NCBI GenBank assembly: GCA_012295275.1
Contig: CM022669.1
Location: 15,096,172 to 15,160,171, forward strand
Source of the DNA: Chrysomallon squamiferum
Taxonomy: Eukaryota > Mollusca > Gastropoda > Neomphalida > Peltospiridae
Direction of reading: 5' to 3'
DNA: 64,000 nt
Position numbers and translations under genes: made by a program. Below the pieces are notes generated by a model. The model searched no databases. It was not told where the DNA came from and saw only the letters and a program-made list of their open reading frames with translations. The first letter of the stretch is position 1, and each line of letters opens with the position of its first letter. This document shows positions 40,451 through 54,109 of this stretch, piece by piece.

Positions 40451-42276
40451 GTAGATTATTATTATTATTATTATTATTAAATATATTTTATGTTCTTCTG
40501 TATCTCTAGTTATAATAATAAATTAAAAGAACCTAAGAAAAGATAAAAAAAAAAAAAAAAAAAAAAAAGAAGGAAGAGGAATCAAATTACGAAAGGAAAT
40601 GAAAAAGAAGGAAAGAAATAATAGTAATAATGATAAATACATAAAAAGCCAAATTTACTTTGAAGCCTGATTAGAGGTTTATTTAAACTATAATCTTTAT
40701 TATTATTATTTTTTCTTAGTTTTAATTTTACTTTTTTTTTTTTAGATCTTATTTTACGTTTGAGGATTTATATGTTATTAAAATAATAATAATAATAATG
40801 AAAATAAGTTTTATAAAAAATATATAAAAATATAAATAAAATAAAACAGAATAGAATAGAATAAAATAAAATAATAAAATTTAAAAAAAAAATAAAAAAA
40901 AAAAAAATAAAAATAAAAGAAGAAAAAAGCAATATATATATATATATATATAAAACAAATAAAAAAATTACCAACCAAAATGAACAGTGTAATGATGATA
41001 CCATGCTATTAACTATTTTTTTTTCAGTGACAGATTTAAAAGTCAGTTTGATCGGATGTCTGTTGATGAACATAAACCATTTCGACTATCGACAAAGCCG
41101 GAACATTTTTACCGTTGTATACTGAAATGACTTCCCTACGTTCAAAGTCACAGCACGCAATCCGATTTCATTAAAACCGTTTTTTCTAGCTTTTTTCTTT
41201 GTTGGAGATTTTGATGCAGTTTAGATTAATTCAGTGAAGCATGAGAATCATTATTAGAAAGTAGCAATACGTGTTTTTTTGTTTTGTTTTTTGTTGTTAT
41301 TATTATTATTATAATTAATTTTTTTTTTAAATTTTTTGTTTAAAGCAACACAACAATTATTTGTAAAATGATATTTCTTTTTAAATTGTTGAGTAATTTA
41401 ATTATATTTTTATATGCATAAGTGAACTGTATATATATATATATTTGTTTCTACCACTCTATACGCATCGTACACACACACACACTCACACACACACACA
41501 CATACACTCACACACCCATACACACACACACACCATAATTACTTATATATAATCGTCATTGTATTCTAATACATCATAATTATGATTAAAAAGAAAGGAT
41601 TGTTATGGCAATAAATAAAAAATAAAAAAGTCTCGCAGATTCTCATAGATTCTCACAGTGATCGATAGCTGATTCATTATTAAAACAAATGTTCGTCTTC
41701 TGGTTAATTCTACGATGTACCTTAGAACGGAGTAGATGTAAACACGTTGATTATTTCCCTAACGGTACTTCACACACAACCTACACTTGTAGTAAACAAG
41801 AAGAGGTAGGCTCATAACGACAGTTTAGCATGAAACTTCACGTAGTATTGATGTCTGCTTTAATTACAGTCTAGTTCAGTTTGGAACGATACACAGATGA
41901 ATCGTCAAAGGTACAACTTGCTTGTAAAAGTACAAAAAAAAAAAAAAAGAAAAGACAATTCAATTATAATCGAGCAGATTCGAATGGAAAATAATTTACT
42001 TACTGCTCAGCAAATTCACATGAAATTCGAATTGTTATTCCGTGAATATAGTTGTAAAAATAGAGACGTTTTTCGAATTCTAATCCATAACGACGTTATA
42101 TGGAAATAATGCTTGAAATATGAATTCTTAATTATTATAATTTATTTTATTCGTAACGACCTTGTCCCCCCCCCAACAAAAAAAAAAAGAAGAAAAAAAG
42201 GAAACACAAAAATGTTCAGTATATTTTGTATTCTTCTTACGAGCGCTTATTTGCAGGGTTTAAGGAGTGGTAATTG

Positions 42277-42320
42277 TGACGTCACGCAGTTTATAAATAT
42301 ACAGATACGAAGTGACGTCA
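42277..42320. promoter_or_regulatory. Pair of palindromic CRE-like sites
   Basis: TGACGTCA occurs at 42277-42284 and again at 42313-42320, with starts exactly 36 bases apart. This is the full palindromic CREB/ATF consensus. No promoter or gene start is established nearby, so function is inference. Confidence 0.35.
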
Positions 42321-43258
42321 TGACATATCAGAAGAAAGCAGACACCATACATTCTCGCGGGTATATTTATATTGCATGCCTTTATTATTATCAAAAATTA
42401 AGGATAGAAACAAATGAACGGAAATATGATTAAGTTCATTGTTTAACTCGACAAATTTAGATTGTTATGACCCAAATCCTATATCACTATAAGAATTAAA
42501 CTGAACAAGAATCAATGAATGCAGTAGCGAAGAGGTTGCAACATAATTTAAAGTTTTTCCTTTAATTTTAACGGGTAGGTTATTCACATTCGGTTGTTTC
42601 GTACAGAAATCAGTGATAAAATGAAGCAAACTCGACTGCTGATTCATCACAGAATGTAATCATTTTAATTTGAAATTAACCGCAATCAATACTATGCCAT
42701 ATATATTTTCCTGAAAACATTCCCATTAACGAAGCCTTTGCTTGAGGCTCTTTCGGAAATGAAAATCGCATTCAAAATACACTTACGTATCAGAGGCAAA
42801 AAAAAAAAAAAAAAAAAAAAGACAAAAAGAACTAAAACAGTAACGATTCCGATATAATTGTATTGTGGTAATAACGTCGGAGTGAACAGAGATATGCGCT
42901 GCACGGTTATTTAACAAAATGACATCATTATTCAAATAAATATACTCTCTGAACCTAAGTACAGGCTTTGTACTAACTCATTAAAATAACTGCTCTGAAA
43001 CCATGCATCATCACTGGATTCTAAATAATGTACGGAATTAATCTTTGTATTTAAAATAGAATTTCTTTGTCCAGAGACTATGGAATTCCACTCTATGGAT
43101 GCAATTCAAGTACATGAAGGAAAATTAAAATTGTAAAATTTAAATCAACCCTTTTGGAACTTGGAAACAGAATTCTATGGAGTGTGTACAAAACAGGATT
43201 CCAGTATTTTACAAAAAAAAAAGAAGTTTTAAATGCAATGAAAGTTACGAGAAGGATA

Positions 43259-43944
43259 CAGTCAGTCCTCACTTAACGATCAATCTGTTCAACGACCCCG
43301 TAGACTTACGACTAGCTTTCCGACCAGTCGGTATTGTACGCTCTTCAAAAAGTATCGGCGACTCCGTATCGGGCATCTCATTATTCATTCTCAGTTTTGT
43401 TCTCACAGTTGGTCAGTATCCACTACACCAGAGCTCGAAATCTCCAGTCTGATATGCACTCCAGGTAAAAGATGTTATAATTTTCGCTGATTGTATTTTT
43501 GTGTTCTGTAATAGGTCGTTATCTTGGAGTTTCCTTTAGACCTTTCACTTATTCAGAATACATAAATATTACTACCAGACCTACGTAATGCATATTAGAG
43601 ATGATTTTCTTTTTTCTGTTCATTGTAGTATACACTAGACTATTTCATAATTTTTTTTTTAAATATGTTACAAATATTAAAACGGTGCATAGGGGACATC
43701 AAAACAAAGAAAAGATGGTTGACACAAACCCACTATCTGTGTTCAGCTTCTGTGCATCTAGATATGACTTGGTATTAATGTGTTTAAAACACATTAGCCC
43801 ATACATTCAGAAATTTCAAGCATCTAAATGTGATTTAAAAAAAGAAACAGAAATACAGGTAAGGAGCTGCTTCTTTTTTATCGACCAGTTCGCTTAACGA
43901 CTAGTCGTAGGAACAAAACTCTGTCGTTAATTGAGGATTACCTG
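43259..43944. mobile_element. Non-autonomous pogo/Tigger-like DNA transposon
   Basis: The left end CAGTCAGTCCTCACTTAACG and the inverted right end CAGGTAATCCTCAATTAACG form terminal inverted repeats, and the similarity continues more weakly for about 57 bases. The element is 686 bases long and flanked by TA dinucleotides (43257-43258 and 43945-43946), the target duplication of the Tc1/mariner-pogo superfamily. CAG...CTG ends and the 'TCCTCacTTAACGA' pattern are typical of Tigger-like families. No transposase is recognised inside, so it is probably a deleted or MITE-like copy. Confidence 0.82.
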
Positions 43945-45064
43945 TATTCTTAAATGGACATAACAATAAAAATAAGTTTGTTTTTTTAGTATATTCTTTG
44001 ATTCGAACCCTTAATTATGCGTAGACCTCGTTTTCAGATTACTTCCTCTGCTCATTAATTTACTAATGAAGATTTACATCTTAATGACATTTTCATTTTA
44101 ATAATAATTATCTCTAACGTCCATATTTCGAATTCTTCTAGACTCCACCCTTTACACAGCAAAGCGCGATTATAATTCATCTCTCCACATGTCTGGAACT
44201 GTCACCATTCCTGTCTGTTGCGATATTTCTACGATCCCGGAAAGTCCCTGATAAAATTATTTCATGACAAAGTTTATTACACCGTCTGCAGATGAAGACT
44301 TATTACGATTCTTCTCGCCTTCGTTAAACAGATACTGAGGCTGTTACACGTTAAGAACACTTGATCTGGCTTAAATGAAAGAAATAAAAAAGTGTTGAAA
44401 GCACATCAAAGAATATCTTATTTTTCATTATGTGTTAATACACATATCAGAAAGGACTAGAAAGAAAAAAACATCATAAAGGAAAATGCATATTCAGAAA
44501 TAATTACATTCTGTAAGAATGTCAGTAACTATATTTTTTTCGTTTTTGTTTGATTATAAAATCCATTATACATTTTACGAACTGAATTGCACCTTGCTCT
44601 TATGGAGAGGTAAGGGAGAAGTTAGTTAAAAATATACATAAATATTCATGCTAGTAAATTTAATGGTATAATTTATCAAGATTATCAGTCTGTTAAACTG
44701 GCTTTAATTCAGTTTCTGGAGTTGTTTGGCGCTTATTTGTTTTTTGTGCTATTTACTTAGTTTATTTGTTTATTGAAGTGCCACTTGACAATAAAACGTG
44801 ATATAATACATTATTTTACATTATTTACATGAAATGGCATTTTCATTTAGCCTAATTAGGCTTATGAGACAAACAAGACATATTAGAATAATTACTTAAA
44901 CAGAAAAAATGTTTTAAATAATTACCCTCGTATAAAATATTGATTGTGGAACAAAAATGAAAACTAATTTCGTAAAAAAATAATATATTTTTAATGTTTT
45001 AACCATTCATTTGGTCATTAATTCATTTTAGCACCGAGTTTGTTGGTGTACAATATAAATGAAT

Positions 45065-45200
<136 letters not shown>

Positions 45201-45286
45201 TACATACAATCACATAAATAAACCCGCTCACTTAGACACACACATACATCTGTATTATTTTATTACAGACATGATTCATCTCAGAA

Positions 45287-45321
<35 letters not shown>

Positions 45322-45466
45322 TACTCTACTAATTAAATAGCAAGAAACTATTTACAAGTCGGAACCATAGTAGTTATTATGCCGTGAATGACTTGTTCTG
45401 TATTGCCAGTATTAAAACGGCTATTATTATGTTTAAACTGCACATGCGGTTACAGCTCGCCAATTG

Positions 45467-45600
45467 CTAATACTGCTATACGGCAGACTCGAAGGAAAAA
45501 CCAATTTGTCTAAAACTTGGAACGGCATGGACTTCGCTATGCTGTTAATTATTCAAGTACTGCTCGTGTTTATGGTCGCTGCTTGTTCTGAAAGCTACAT
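45467..45600 (+). CDS. Possible signal-peptide exon, copy A
   Basis: ATG at 45527 opens MDFAMLLIIQVLLVFMVAAC then SESY, a textbook hydrophobic signal peptide. The same region, including about 60 bases upstream, is repeated in diverged form at 50202-50335. The frame then continues into a (CT)n tract, where it is certainly not coding, and no convincing donor is seen. It could be the first exon of an unknown secreted-protein gene, a relic of one, or a fragment of an unknown repeat. Confidence 0.3.
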
Positions 45601-45658
45601 ATTTCCAAACATCGGGATCATATTAAAACCATGTATGATTAAATTTGTGTGTAGCTCT

Positions 45659-45806
<148 letters not shown>

Positions 45807-45999
45807 TTCCATCTTCTTTCGCTTTGTTCGTAATCACCAGATTGAAACAGCACGAAGCCAGTTTGAACACAGGTTCCAGTCGAAAACACATCTTTCGGTA
45901 ATCGATTGCGACCTTCCTCTTTTATCGTGGTCAGCATCTGATGCAGATGTAGCTAAATGTAGAAACATGATTAATTCGTGAGATGAAAGAAAGATAACG

Positions 46000-47330
46000 A
46001 TAATAACAATAATAAAATGAAGGAACAAATCTGTTTACTAGACTAGACTGCTTTGCGCATGCGCGTTAGAATTCTCGTATATTTTAAGATGTTAGACAGA
46101 ATGTAATCAATAAAATACACATATAAATTAAAACCATTTTTGGCCGACCTATATCATAATCCTCATCATAATCATCATAATCATCAATATCATTAAATTC
46201 TAAATAATAAAGTTGATTTCATATTCAGAGTTTTAATCATCACAACGTTAACAACAAATGAAATTCTGGAACCGTTCGCCTTTTCAGAGACTTTCCTTAC
46301 TCTCTTATTTCACAATTTGTCCAGGAAAGCGTACTTAATTCAATTAACGATAGCATTTACTTCAGCTTACAAATCTATAAAATAAAACAGAGCAGTAATC
46401 ACAAGCAAGAAATTATATACTTTTTCCTGTTCCTCCTACTACTCTTTCATCTTGGTATACCTAAGGCTTTTGTTATGTGTTTTTCTACGCAAATGCGCGT
46501 TCTGTTTCATTTATTTAACATTATATGAATGTATATATAAATGGAATACTCTGCAAGAATGATCGCTGCCATAGGAAATATTGGGTTTCATCTAGTAGAC
46601 CAACAACAGCCCAATTAAATTTTACAATTTGTCATCTAAACAGCTATAAGAATGACATGTCTTTAAATAATGTAGAGAAAAAACAAGAACAAAAAAATCT
46701 GAATTCTTCGGAAAAATATAATAAATTATAACAAGTTCACGAGAGCATGGTTAATACGTTAAATGAAAAAAAAAAAAAAAAAAAAATCAAACAGAAATCC
46801 ACTGATTGTTACTTCTTTTTCTTTTTTCTAAAGCTCTAATTGCAGTGATTCGCAAGATGATGCTTGATAAACTGCAAAAACGTTATTATCGGTAAAAGTA
46901 TTAATTTTCACGCTCGATCAGAGTAAAACAGCCAAAAACGTCACACGCGTAATTGAATGCGTAGTTTACTTTGACTCTTAATGATGTTTCATTCTTGACA
47001 GATTCTTTGTTTAAGTGCGTTGAAGAAAAGGTCAATGACAAATCTGATACATCACTTGTCTGCACCGCGAGTCCTAAGTCGAACATACTTCGCTAATTAA
47101 TGTATTTCTTTTGTCATCTGTGTATGTGTGTGCGTGTGTGCGTATGTGTGTGTATATATAAAGATAATCAACGAACGACCAGCTGTAGCTATATTTATAC
47201 GTACGTTCGTATGTATTTATGTAGGTATATCTAAAATCGAACTTGGCCATATTACTTTTAATTCTTCGAGTTCAAAAATATATTCAGCGTGTATTCATAC
47301 ACTATAGCATGATGGAATATCATAATTACT
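46000..47330. other. Intergenic, no gene recognised
   Basis: AT-rich sequence with a poly-A at 46765-46788 and TG runs near 47120. No supported feature. Confidence 0.6.
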
Positions 47331-47334
47331 GTAC

Positions 47335-47433
47335 CAGTATTTGTGTACTGGTATATTTTATACATTACGAGTTAACTGACATATATAAACACTTAACTCG
47401 TAATGTATAATATATACCAGTACACAAATACTG
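47335..47433. repeat. Fold-back 1: 41-base inverted repeat
   Basis: Arms 47335-47375 and 47393-47433 are reverse complements with a single mismatch over 41 bases, separated by a 17-base loop. The outer ends read CAGTATTTGTGTACTGG and its complement. Confidence 0.93.
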
Positions 47434-47490
47434 TAGAGTATATATATATAACAACTTAACTCGAATAGTATAACTACGTAACCAACATAG

Positions 47491-47683
47491 TTTAATTCGA
47501 GCAATTTAAACTAATATGATGAATTTCAACTTATATGTATTTAAGTTAAATTTCATAATATTAAATATATATATATATATATAGTAAGTTAACTCGAACA
47601 AAAAATATTTAATATTATGAAATTCGACTTTAATATATTATAAGTCGAAATTCATGATATTGGCTTAAATTGTTCGAATTAAA
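47491..47683. repeat. Fold-back 2: about 80-base imperfect inverted repeat
   Basis: Arms of about 80 bases (47491-47571 and 47604-47683) pair along their whole length. The outer 43 bases match at about 37 positions, and the inner TTTCATAATATTAAATAT block is perfect. The loop is a TA run plus AGTTAACTCGAAC. The differing positions are mostly transitions, which would still allow G-U pairing in RNA. Confidence 0.9.
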
Positions 47684-47699
47684 TGATGTTCTTTACGTA

Positions 47700-47847
47700 T
47701 ATATACGATATGACAATATAATACAGTTACAACAACAAGAAGAAAAGAGAAAGAGTGTGACGTCAATGTAATTCAAATTTTGCTTCTTCGACTTAATTAC
47801 ATTTGAAATTATATATTAAAAATTATAATGATTTTCACTTGTGAACG

Positions 47848-47885
<38 letters not shown>

Positions 47886-49850
47886 ATGTTTAAAATGTTG
47901 TAAGAAAAATAAAAGTTTATATAATTCTAGTACAGTGAGAGTTACTGAATTCCTGGTTTTCACTATACAGCGAGAAGACGTTTAAGCAATGCTTTTTTTT
48001 TATGACATATGACATTAATAAAAAAAATATATATATATAAAAAAATAAACTTCAAAAATATCTTTCTCAAATGTCTGGTTTTTCGACATCGGTTGACAAA
48101 TGGCAGATATTTATGTGTATATCATATAATATATTAGCTTTGAATTATCACAGTATAGCAGTATTGGTACGCGGTTTTTCTTCTTCTCTTTTTTCCTGAA
48201 GATATTTAATGATTTTCGCTGTGACAGGTTTGTTTTTCTATGCCAAGGATAACTTTGATTGAAAAATTATGTTTCTTCTTAAAAGAAACTTATAAGTTAA
48301 AGTTGACGGTTCTTCATAGTTTATGGTGCTAAAATGTTAGTGAAACTTAATTGTGAAGAAACTAATTGAGAGATTTAATTTCGTCCGGTTTGCTGAATGT
48401 TTCTTGTATTCATTCGACGCTTTGTATACCACCGGTTTGCCAACGACTCTTTTCATCTGTTTCATGGGAATAGCGTTAAAAAAAAAAAAAAAAAATCCTA
48501 GTTATATGACTCACAATCTTCATGATGCTGATGTTAAAAAAACGCATTTTAAAAGAATCCCTGCATCTCTCTGCATGTTATTCAGGATCTCAAGATGTTA
48601 GCATTTTAATGCCTGTTGAATTTACAATGAGCTGTATACATTAAACGTACGGTCAGAAAAAAAAAAAATAATAATTTTTAGAATCCCACGTCGTTCTGCA
48701 ATCAAACTAACAAACACATCGTCTTTGTCAAAGACTTCACTGCCACTGTTGACACGGTTACATTAAATCAGTTTTGTTAGGCATTTTTAATTAGTCCTTC
48801 TGGAATCGTAATCAAGTGATAAAGAATAGTTTCACATCGCACTGCAGGCTCGAAATGAAAGCTGTTGTATTTCTTTATTAAGAAAAAAAAGGCGTTTCAT
48901 TTTTATCACCAACATTTCTTCATCACCAATCACATCCATTGATAGTTCTGTTTAAAAATAGACAAAACGATTTTCATAAACATCAAAGTTACATGCTTGA
49001 GAGATAAAAAGAATGAATAATGAATATTTGTTTTGTTTGAAAAAAATCTAAGTAATTATTTTAATATTACAACGATCATTTGGTATCACTTTTGGGCAAA
49101 AATTATTTATAAAGGAGATAATCAAACTGTTTATTTACCTGCTTAAATATATTTTAATATAAAACAGTTTTCGCTTTTTAACTATTTCATATATTATAGC
49201 AATCTCGTGTTATTTTCGGTGTAGTGTTTACAGAATTATCTAAATGAGATAACACAACTATTTATTTAACATCACCTAAACATATTTTAATATTAACAAT
49301 AATTTGATATTGTTTTTGTAGTATGATGTTATGCGAAAGAAGTAGCCCAGTGTATCTTCTGTTATCAGTTAACAGCAGGGGATATTTCATATGCACATTC
49401 TCAGAAACATAAGTCATTTCTAATTGGAAAGATAAGTTAAAATATATTAAACTGGTTACAGTTTAAGATTGAAAAAAAACACCCACAGAATACAAAATTA
49501 ACGCCTCTATATATAACAAATTATCATGACTGTTCATTTTTGATCATAGAAGCGAAGAACATCGTTAAGTGTAACGAACGAGAAATATATTTGAATTATC
49601 TACAAATGATTTAAAACGATAAAGATTTTGGTCGTACACACTTTTTTGATGTTTCCAAAAATCTAATCTTAATTATTTTTTATTATTATTATTATTTTTT
49701 TAAACTTCATCATTACTTTTGGCATTTTCCTGATTATTATTTTTAAAACGTTTCTTTCTGACACTGAAAGATACAGCAAATATTTTACTTCAAGTGAGAA
49801 GTTAAAAATAGCTTTAGGTTAAGAAGACCAGATCAGTTTCACCAGACGTA
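47700..49850. other. Intergenic, AT-rich, no gene recognised
   Basis: Poly-A tract at 47850-47880 and general AT-rich sequence. No coding or RNA feature supported. Confidence 0.6.
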
Positions 49851-50201
49851 GAAAGGTTTTTAATGTCTTGTGGATCGAACAGAAGAGCGACGGGCATTGC
49901 ACATTTTACTACTGTGTAATGAATAAAATATAACCATCGCGTAGTAATCAGCTGTACGGAACATGACTTCAGAAACGCATCTAAACATCATTAATGTTGC
50001 ACTGGGTGCCGTGCGTAAAAGCCGTGGTGTAATGAAGTAGCTGAGAAATAAGCGATTTGTTAACAACGACAGCGACAATAACATCTTCAAAATAATGCCT
50101 TCATCATCAGCAGCACAACCACCATCCAGAGCAACAGTTATATATATATATTTTTATATATATTGTAAATACGGTTAAAATGAATCTTTTTATCGCAAAA
50201 T

Positions 50202-50335
50202 GCTAATATTGCTTTGCCGTAGACACTAAATCAGGAGAAATTCGGTTCGTCTACAGCCAGAACCGCGTTATTGCTGATTGTTCAGGTATTGCTGATGCTT
50301 ATGGCTGTGTCTGAATTTGATTACTGATACACATG
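50202..50335 (+). pseudogene. Possible signal-peptide exon relic, copy B
   Basis: Aligns with 45467-45600: both begin GCTAATA(C/T)TGCT, and this copy reads ALLLIVQVLLMLMAVSEFDY before TGA. The start-codon region of copy A (CATGGACT) is missing here, so translation could not begin at the same place. This suggests a decayed duplicate of the same exon or repeat. Confidence 0.3.
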
Positions 50336-50406
50336 CCGAAATAAATAAAAGGAGGATGGAAATGAAATGAATAAATGAACAAGCAATTAATTACAGAAAA
50401 TACTTG

Positions 50407-50407
<1 letters not shown>

Positions 50408-50497
<90 letters not shown>

Positions 50498-50543
50498 GAA
50501 GAAGAAGAAGAAGAAGAAGAACAACAACAACGACGACGACGAC
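50408..50543. repeat. Trinucleotide tract AAT to GAA to ACA to CGA
   Basis: A continuous series in which the repeat unit changes by one base at each step: AAT (to about 50496), GAA, ACA, then CGA ending at 50543. Confidence 0.92.
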
Positions 50544-51251
50544 AAATATAAAGGACATCAATAATTAGAAATATATTCAAAATTGTGAAATTAACGAACA
50601 TTTTGCCCATTTCGTTGACAGGTTGATTGTCGGTCTGTTTCTGTTTAGCTGGTTGCTTGTCTTTTTGATTGACAGGTTTTGTATTTCTTGCATTTTTGTT
50701 TTGTTTCTTTGTTTGGGTGCCTGGATATTAAACGAAGACAAGAAACACGTAATTATTGACAAAATAACAGACTAACAATCTGACAACTATTTTTTTTATA
50801 ACAAACAAGAAATGACCGTTATGAAGTAGATAATTCCTTCTTTTTTTCTTGAGACCACTCAATCTAGATAAACGTGCATGACATTTCAAACGACAATCTG
50901 CTTATCTTTATACGATCACTTCACAAACAAAAAATAGACTCTATATCATCTTTGTTCGAGATATTTTTTTTATTCCCGTACACGACAGTAAAACAAAAAT
51001 CAGGGATGAATACATAGGACAGCACAGAGGAACGATAATTCATTAACATATGGTATGTAGGATCAAATCTCTTTTGTGGATCAGTGTGTTTTTGCATGTC
51101 ATTGACAGCGTACCGTGTTCTAACAAATTCTGTAATATATGCTTCTCTGTCTATAGAATATAGGATAAGTCTGTAAGAGTAGTTCGAGGAATTAATGTAT
51201 TATCAAACAAATACTCATTTAGAGAGATAGAAAGACTGAGATAGATAAACA

Positions 51252-51375
<124 letters not shown>

Positions 51376-52479
51376 CACGCAAACAATATATCAAAATACG
51401 TGAAAACGAGAAGCTAAAACATTTGAACCGCGTCCGCCCATCATTCCGCAACTATTCCGCAATACGTATTTACATATTATACATGTGTGGGCTGCGGTTT
51501 TCATCTCGCAGGTTTACTAAAATGATAAGCACCTGTTGTGTTCAGGAAGCATTCTTCAGACCCTGAAAACAGCTAGAATGTCTGAGTTATGTAAACTTGT
51601 ATCACAGCCGAGCGATTAAACTTTTATCTGGCAAAACCTGCAGAAAGACGTTTCATAGAAATTTCCTGGATTTTGTTGCAGTTACTGAAAAGTGATATCG
51701 CTATGTGTTATAATGTGGTTACCAGAACAGTTGTTTGATAATAAACAACGTTGTAGGCTCTGTCATATACATCATATCAGCAGCCACAACAACAACAACA
51801 ACAACACTGGCAACTAGTGTAACCACTGAGATGTGCGAACTATGGATGACAGCGATAAGAGATTAGTGTCGACATTTCCCGTTCCAGCCAGTGCCTCGCG
51901 AATTCTTTAACAAAGGTTGTGTTTTGTACTTTCCTTTTTTTGTCTCTCTCTTTCTTCCTCTCGCCCCCTCTCTCTCTATTTATATACGTATTATATGAGA
52001 CAAGACAAAGGAATAAACTAATACTAAAGAACTCAGTGTAAGGCAATTCAATGCGTTGCAGAACAAAAGAATGTAGTGAAAGTCAGTACAGTACAGTGCA
52101 ATAAAATGTAATAACATTAAACACAGAGCAAAATGGCTGATTCATTTTAAATGACATAATGTTTGAAGAGACAGATTACCGCAAATTCTGCAGCGAAATT
52201 AAATGGCAATAAATCGTAAACCTGTAATGAATATCATAGAAACAAATTAAATTGCTCTACGAGCACTAAATAAAAATCGATTTTAAATATTTCATGCAGC
52301 ATTGCGTAATTTGTTCAACATTGCCTGGTGGTCACGAACTTAGAATTCTAACGATATTACGACATTGGACGTTAATGATATTGAACGATAACGTGTGAAC
52401 TGCAATAATAAGATTTTTTTTTTTTTTTTTAATAAATAATTCCTTGTGTACAGAATTATACAATAAACGAAACAAAGAA

Positions 52480-52770
52480 AATCCTTTGCTGCAGTTGGAG
52501 GTCAAATTTGTCTTACCCTTTTTGCCTTATTGCTATTTGATTGGCTGATGTCAAATAAAAACAAGCAGTCTATTGATCCGTACACCGGCCTATTGGCCTT
52601 GGTTGATTGAGCGAGGGAAGATTATAACATCTGACAAGTGGAGCAGTCGCTGAACTGACAGCTAAATTGGCAAGAAGGTTGTGGTTCTGGCGACCAAGCA
52701 TACAAGGTCATGTTCTCTTCGTCTTATTTTCGTTTGTTTGTTTGCTTTTATACTGCTAACACTAATTTGA
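52480..52770. promoter_or_regulatory. Complex island with CCAAT-like boxes
   Basis: Repeat-free stretch containing two inverted CCAAT boxes, TGATTGGCTGATG and CCTATTGGCC, about 40 bases apart. This would suit a promoter or enhancer, but no gene start follows before the CT tract at 52825. Confidence 0.25.
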
Positions 52771-52824
52771 CTTCAAACTGTATTGCCATGTGTTATTATT
52801 GCTGTGTGTTTATCTGATTCGGGC

Positions 52825-52970
<146 letters not shown>

Positions 52971-53401
52971 CCTGTCTGTCCCTCCCTCTAAACTATTAGT
53001 ATGGGTCTGTTACATTTATTATAATCGAGATAAAAAGCAAAGACAAACCTACGTTATATTTCAGGCAGTCACAGACCGGAACATTTCCACAGAAATGGTT
53101 TTTATTTTATTCTGCAAAGTGATCACCGAAAAAGATCGCACACACTCACAATAAAATGAAAGGAAAATTTTAAATAACCTTTCACTTAAACGAAATAACA
53201 CATAAAACGGGATAATAAAACCGGTCATGAAGTAAATTAGCTGGTTGCAGCAGAATTTATTGCGACACTTTTGGTTTCGTCAGAAAATATTTCATTGCAG
53301 CTGTCCAATTCCAGTCTCGTGAATGTAAGCAGAAGCAGTTTATTCCGAATTACATAATCTTCAGTACTTTAAGCTTTTTTTTTAATGCTATTTCATTCTC
53401 G

Positions 53402-53436
<35 letters not shown>

Positions 53437-53570
53437 CAAATCGAACAGAAATGTATCCTTTGCACTCTACAAGAAATATTTATTTAAAGCGAAACGTTAG
53501 GGCAGAAATCTAAACAGATTATAAGCAACAACAGAAAGAATAATAAAGATATCTGACAAACTTGTGTCTA

Positions 53571-53704
<134 letters not shown>

Positions 53705-54109
53705 GCAAACAGTTCAGTTCAACAGTGTCAGACTAAAACAGTAAATAGCTTCTAGATAATGACATAAATTATGTTAATGACTTTTAAACGGGGCTAAAGA
53801 CGTATTTGTTTGTTTTGTATTATAGGAGTTGTATATTATTGTTTTTCAAATTATTACGCTATAACATTATTTTTGGAATGTTTTGATGTATTCGCCAGTC
53901 TATTTTGTGTTTGATGTGCTTGGAAAAACTCAGTATTTTGGCATCCTAATCGGCAAACATACACATTTGTGACGACTTTTTCAAAAGTTCTGTATTTTGT
54001 TAAAGGTGTCCACTGTTTTGTAGACAGTTTATTATTATTATTCTTAAATAAATAAATAAATAAATAAATAAGAAAGAAGTCGACAAATTAGATGAAGGTA
54101 TTATTTAGT

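Noticed and set aside
42113-42433. 106-codon + frame with a hydrophobic start
   Set aside because: Spans a C-run/A-run and an AT-rich stretch; no motif, poor codon texture and no splice context.
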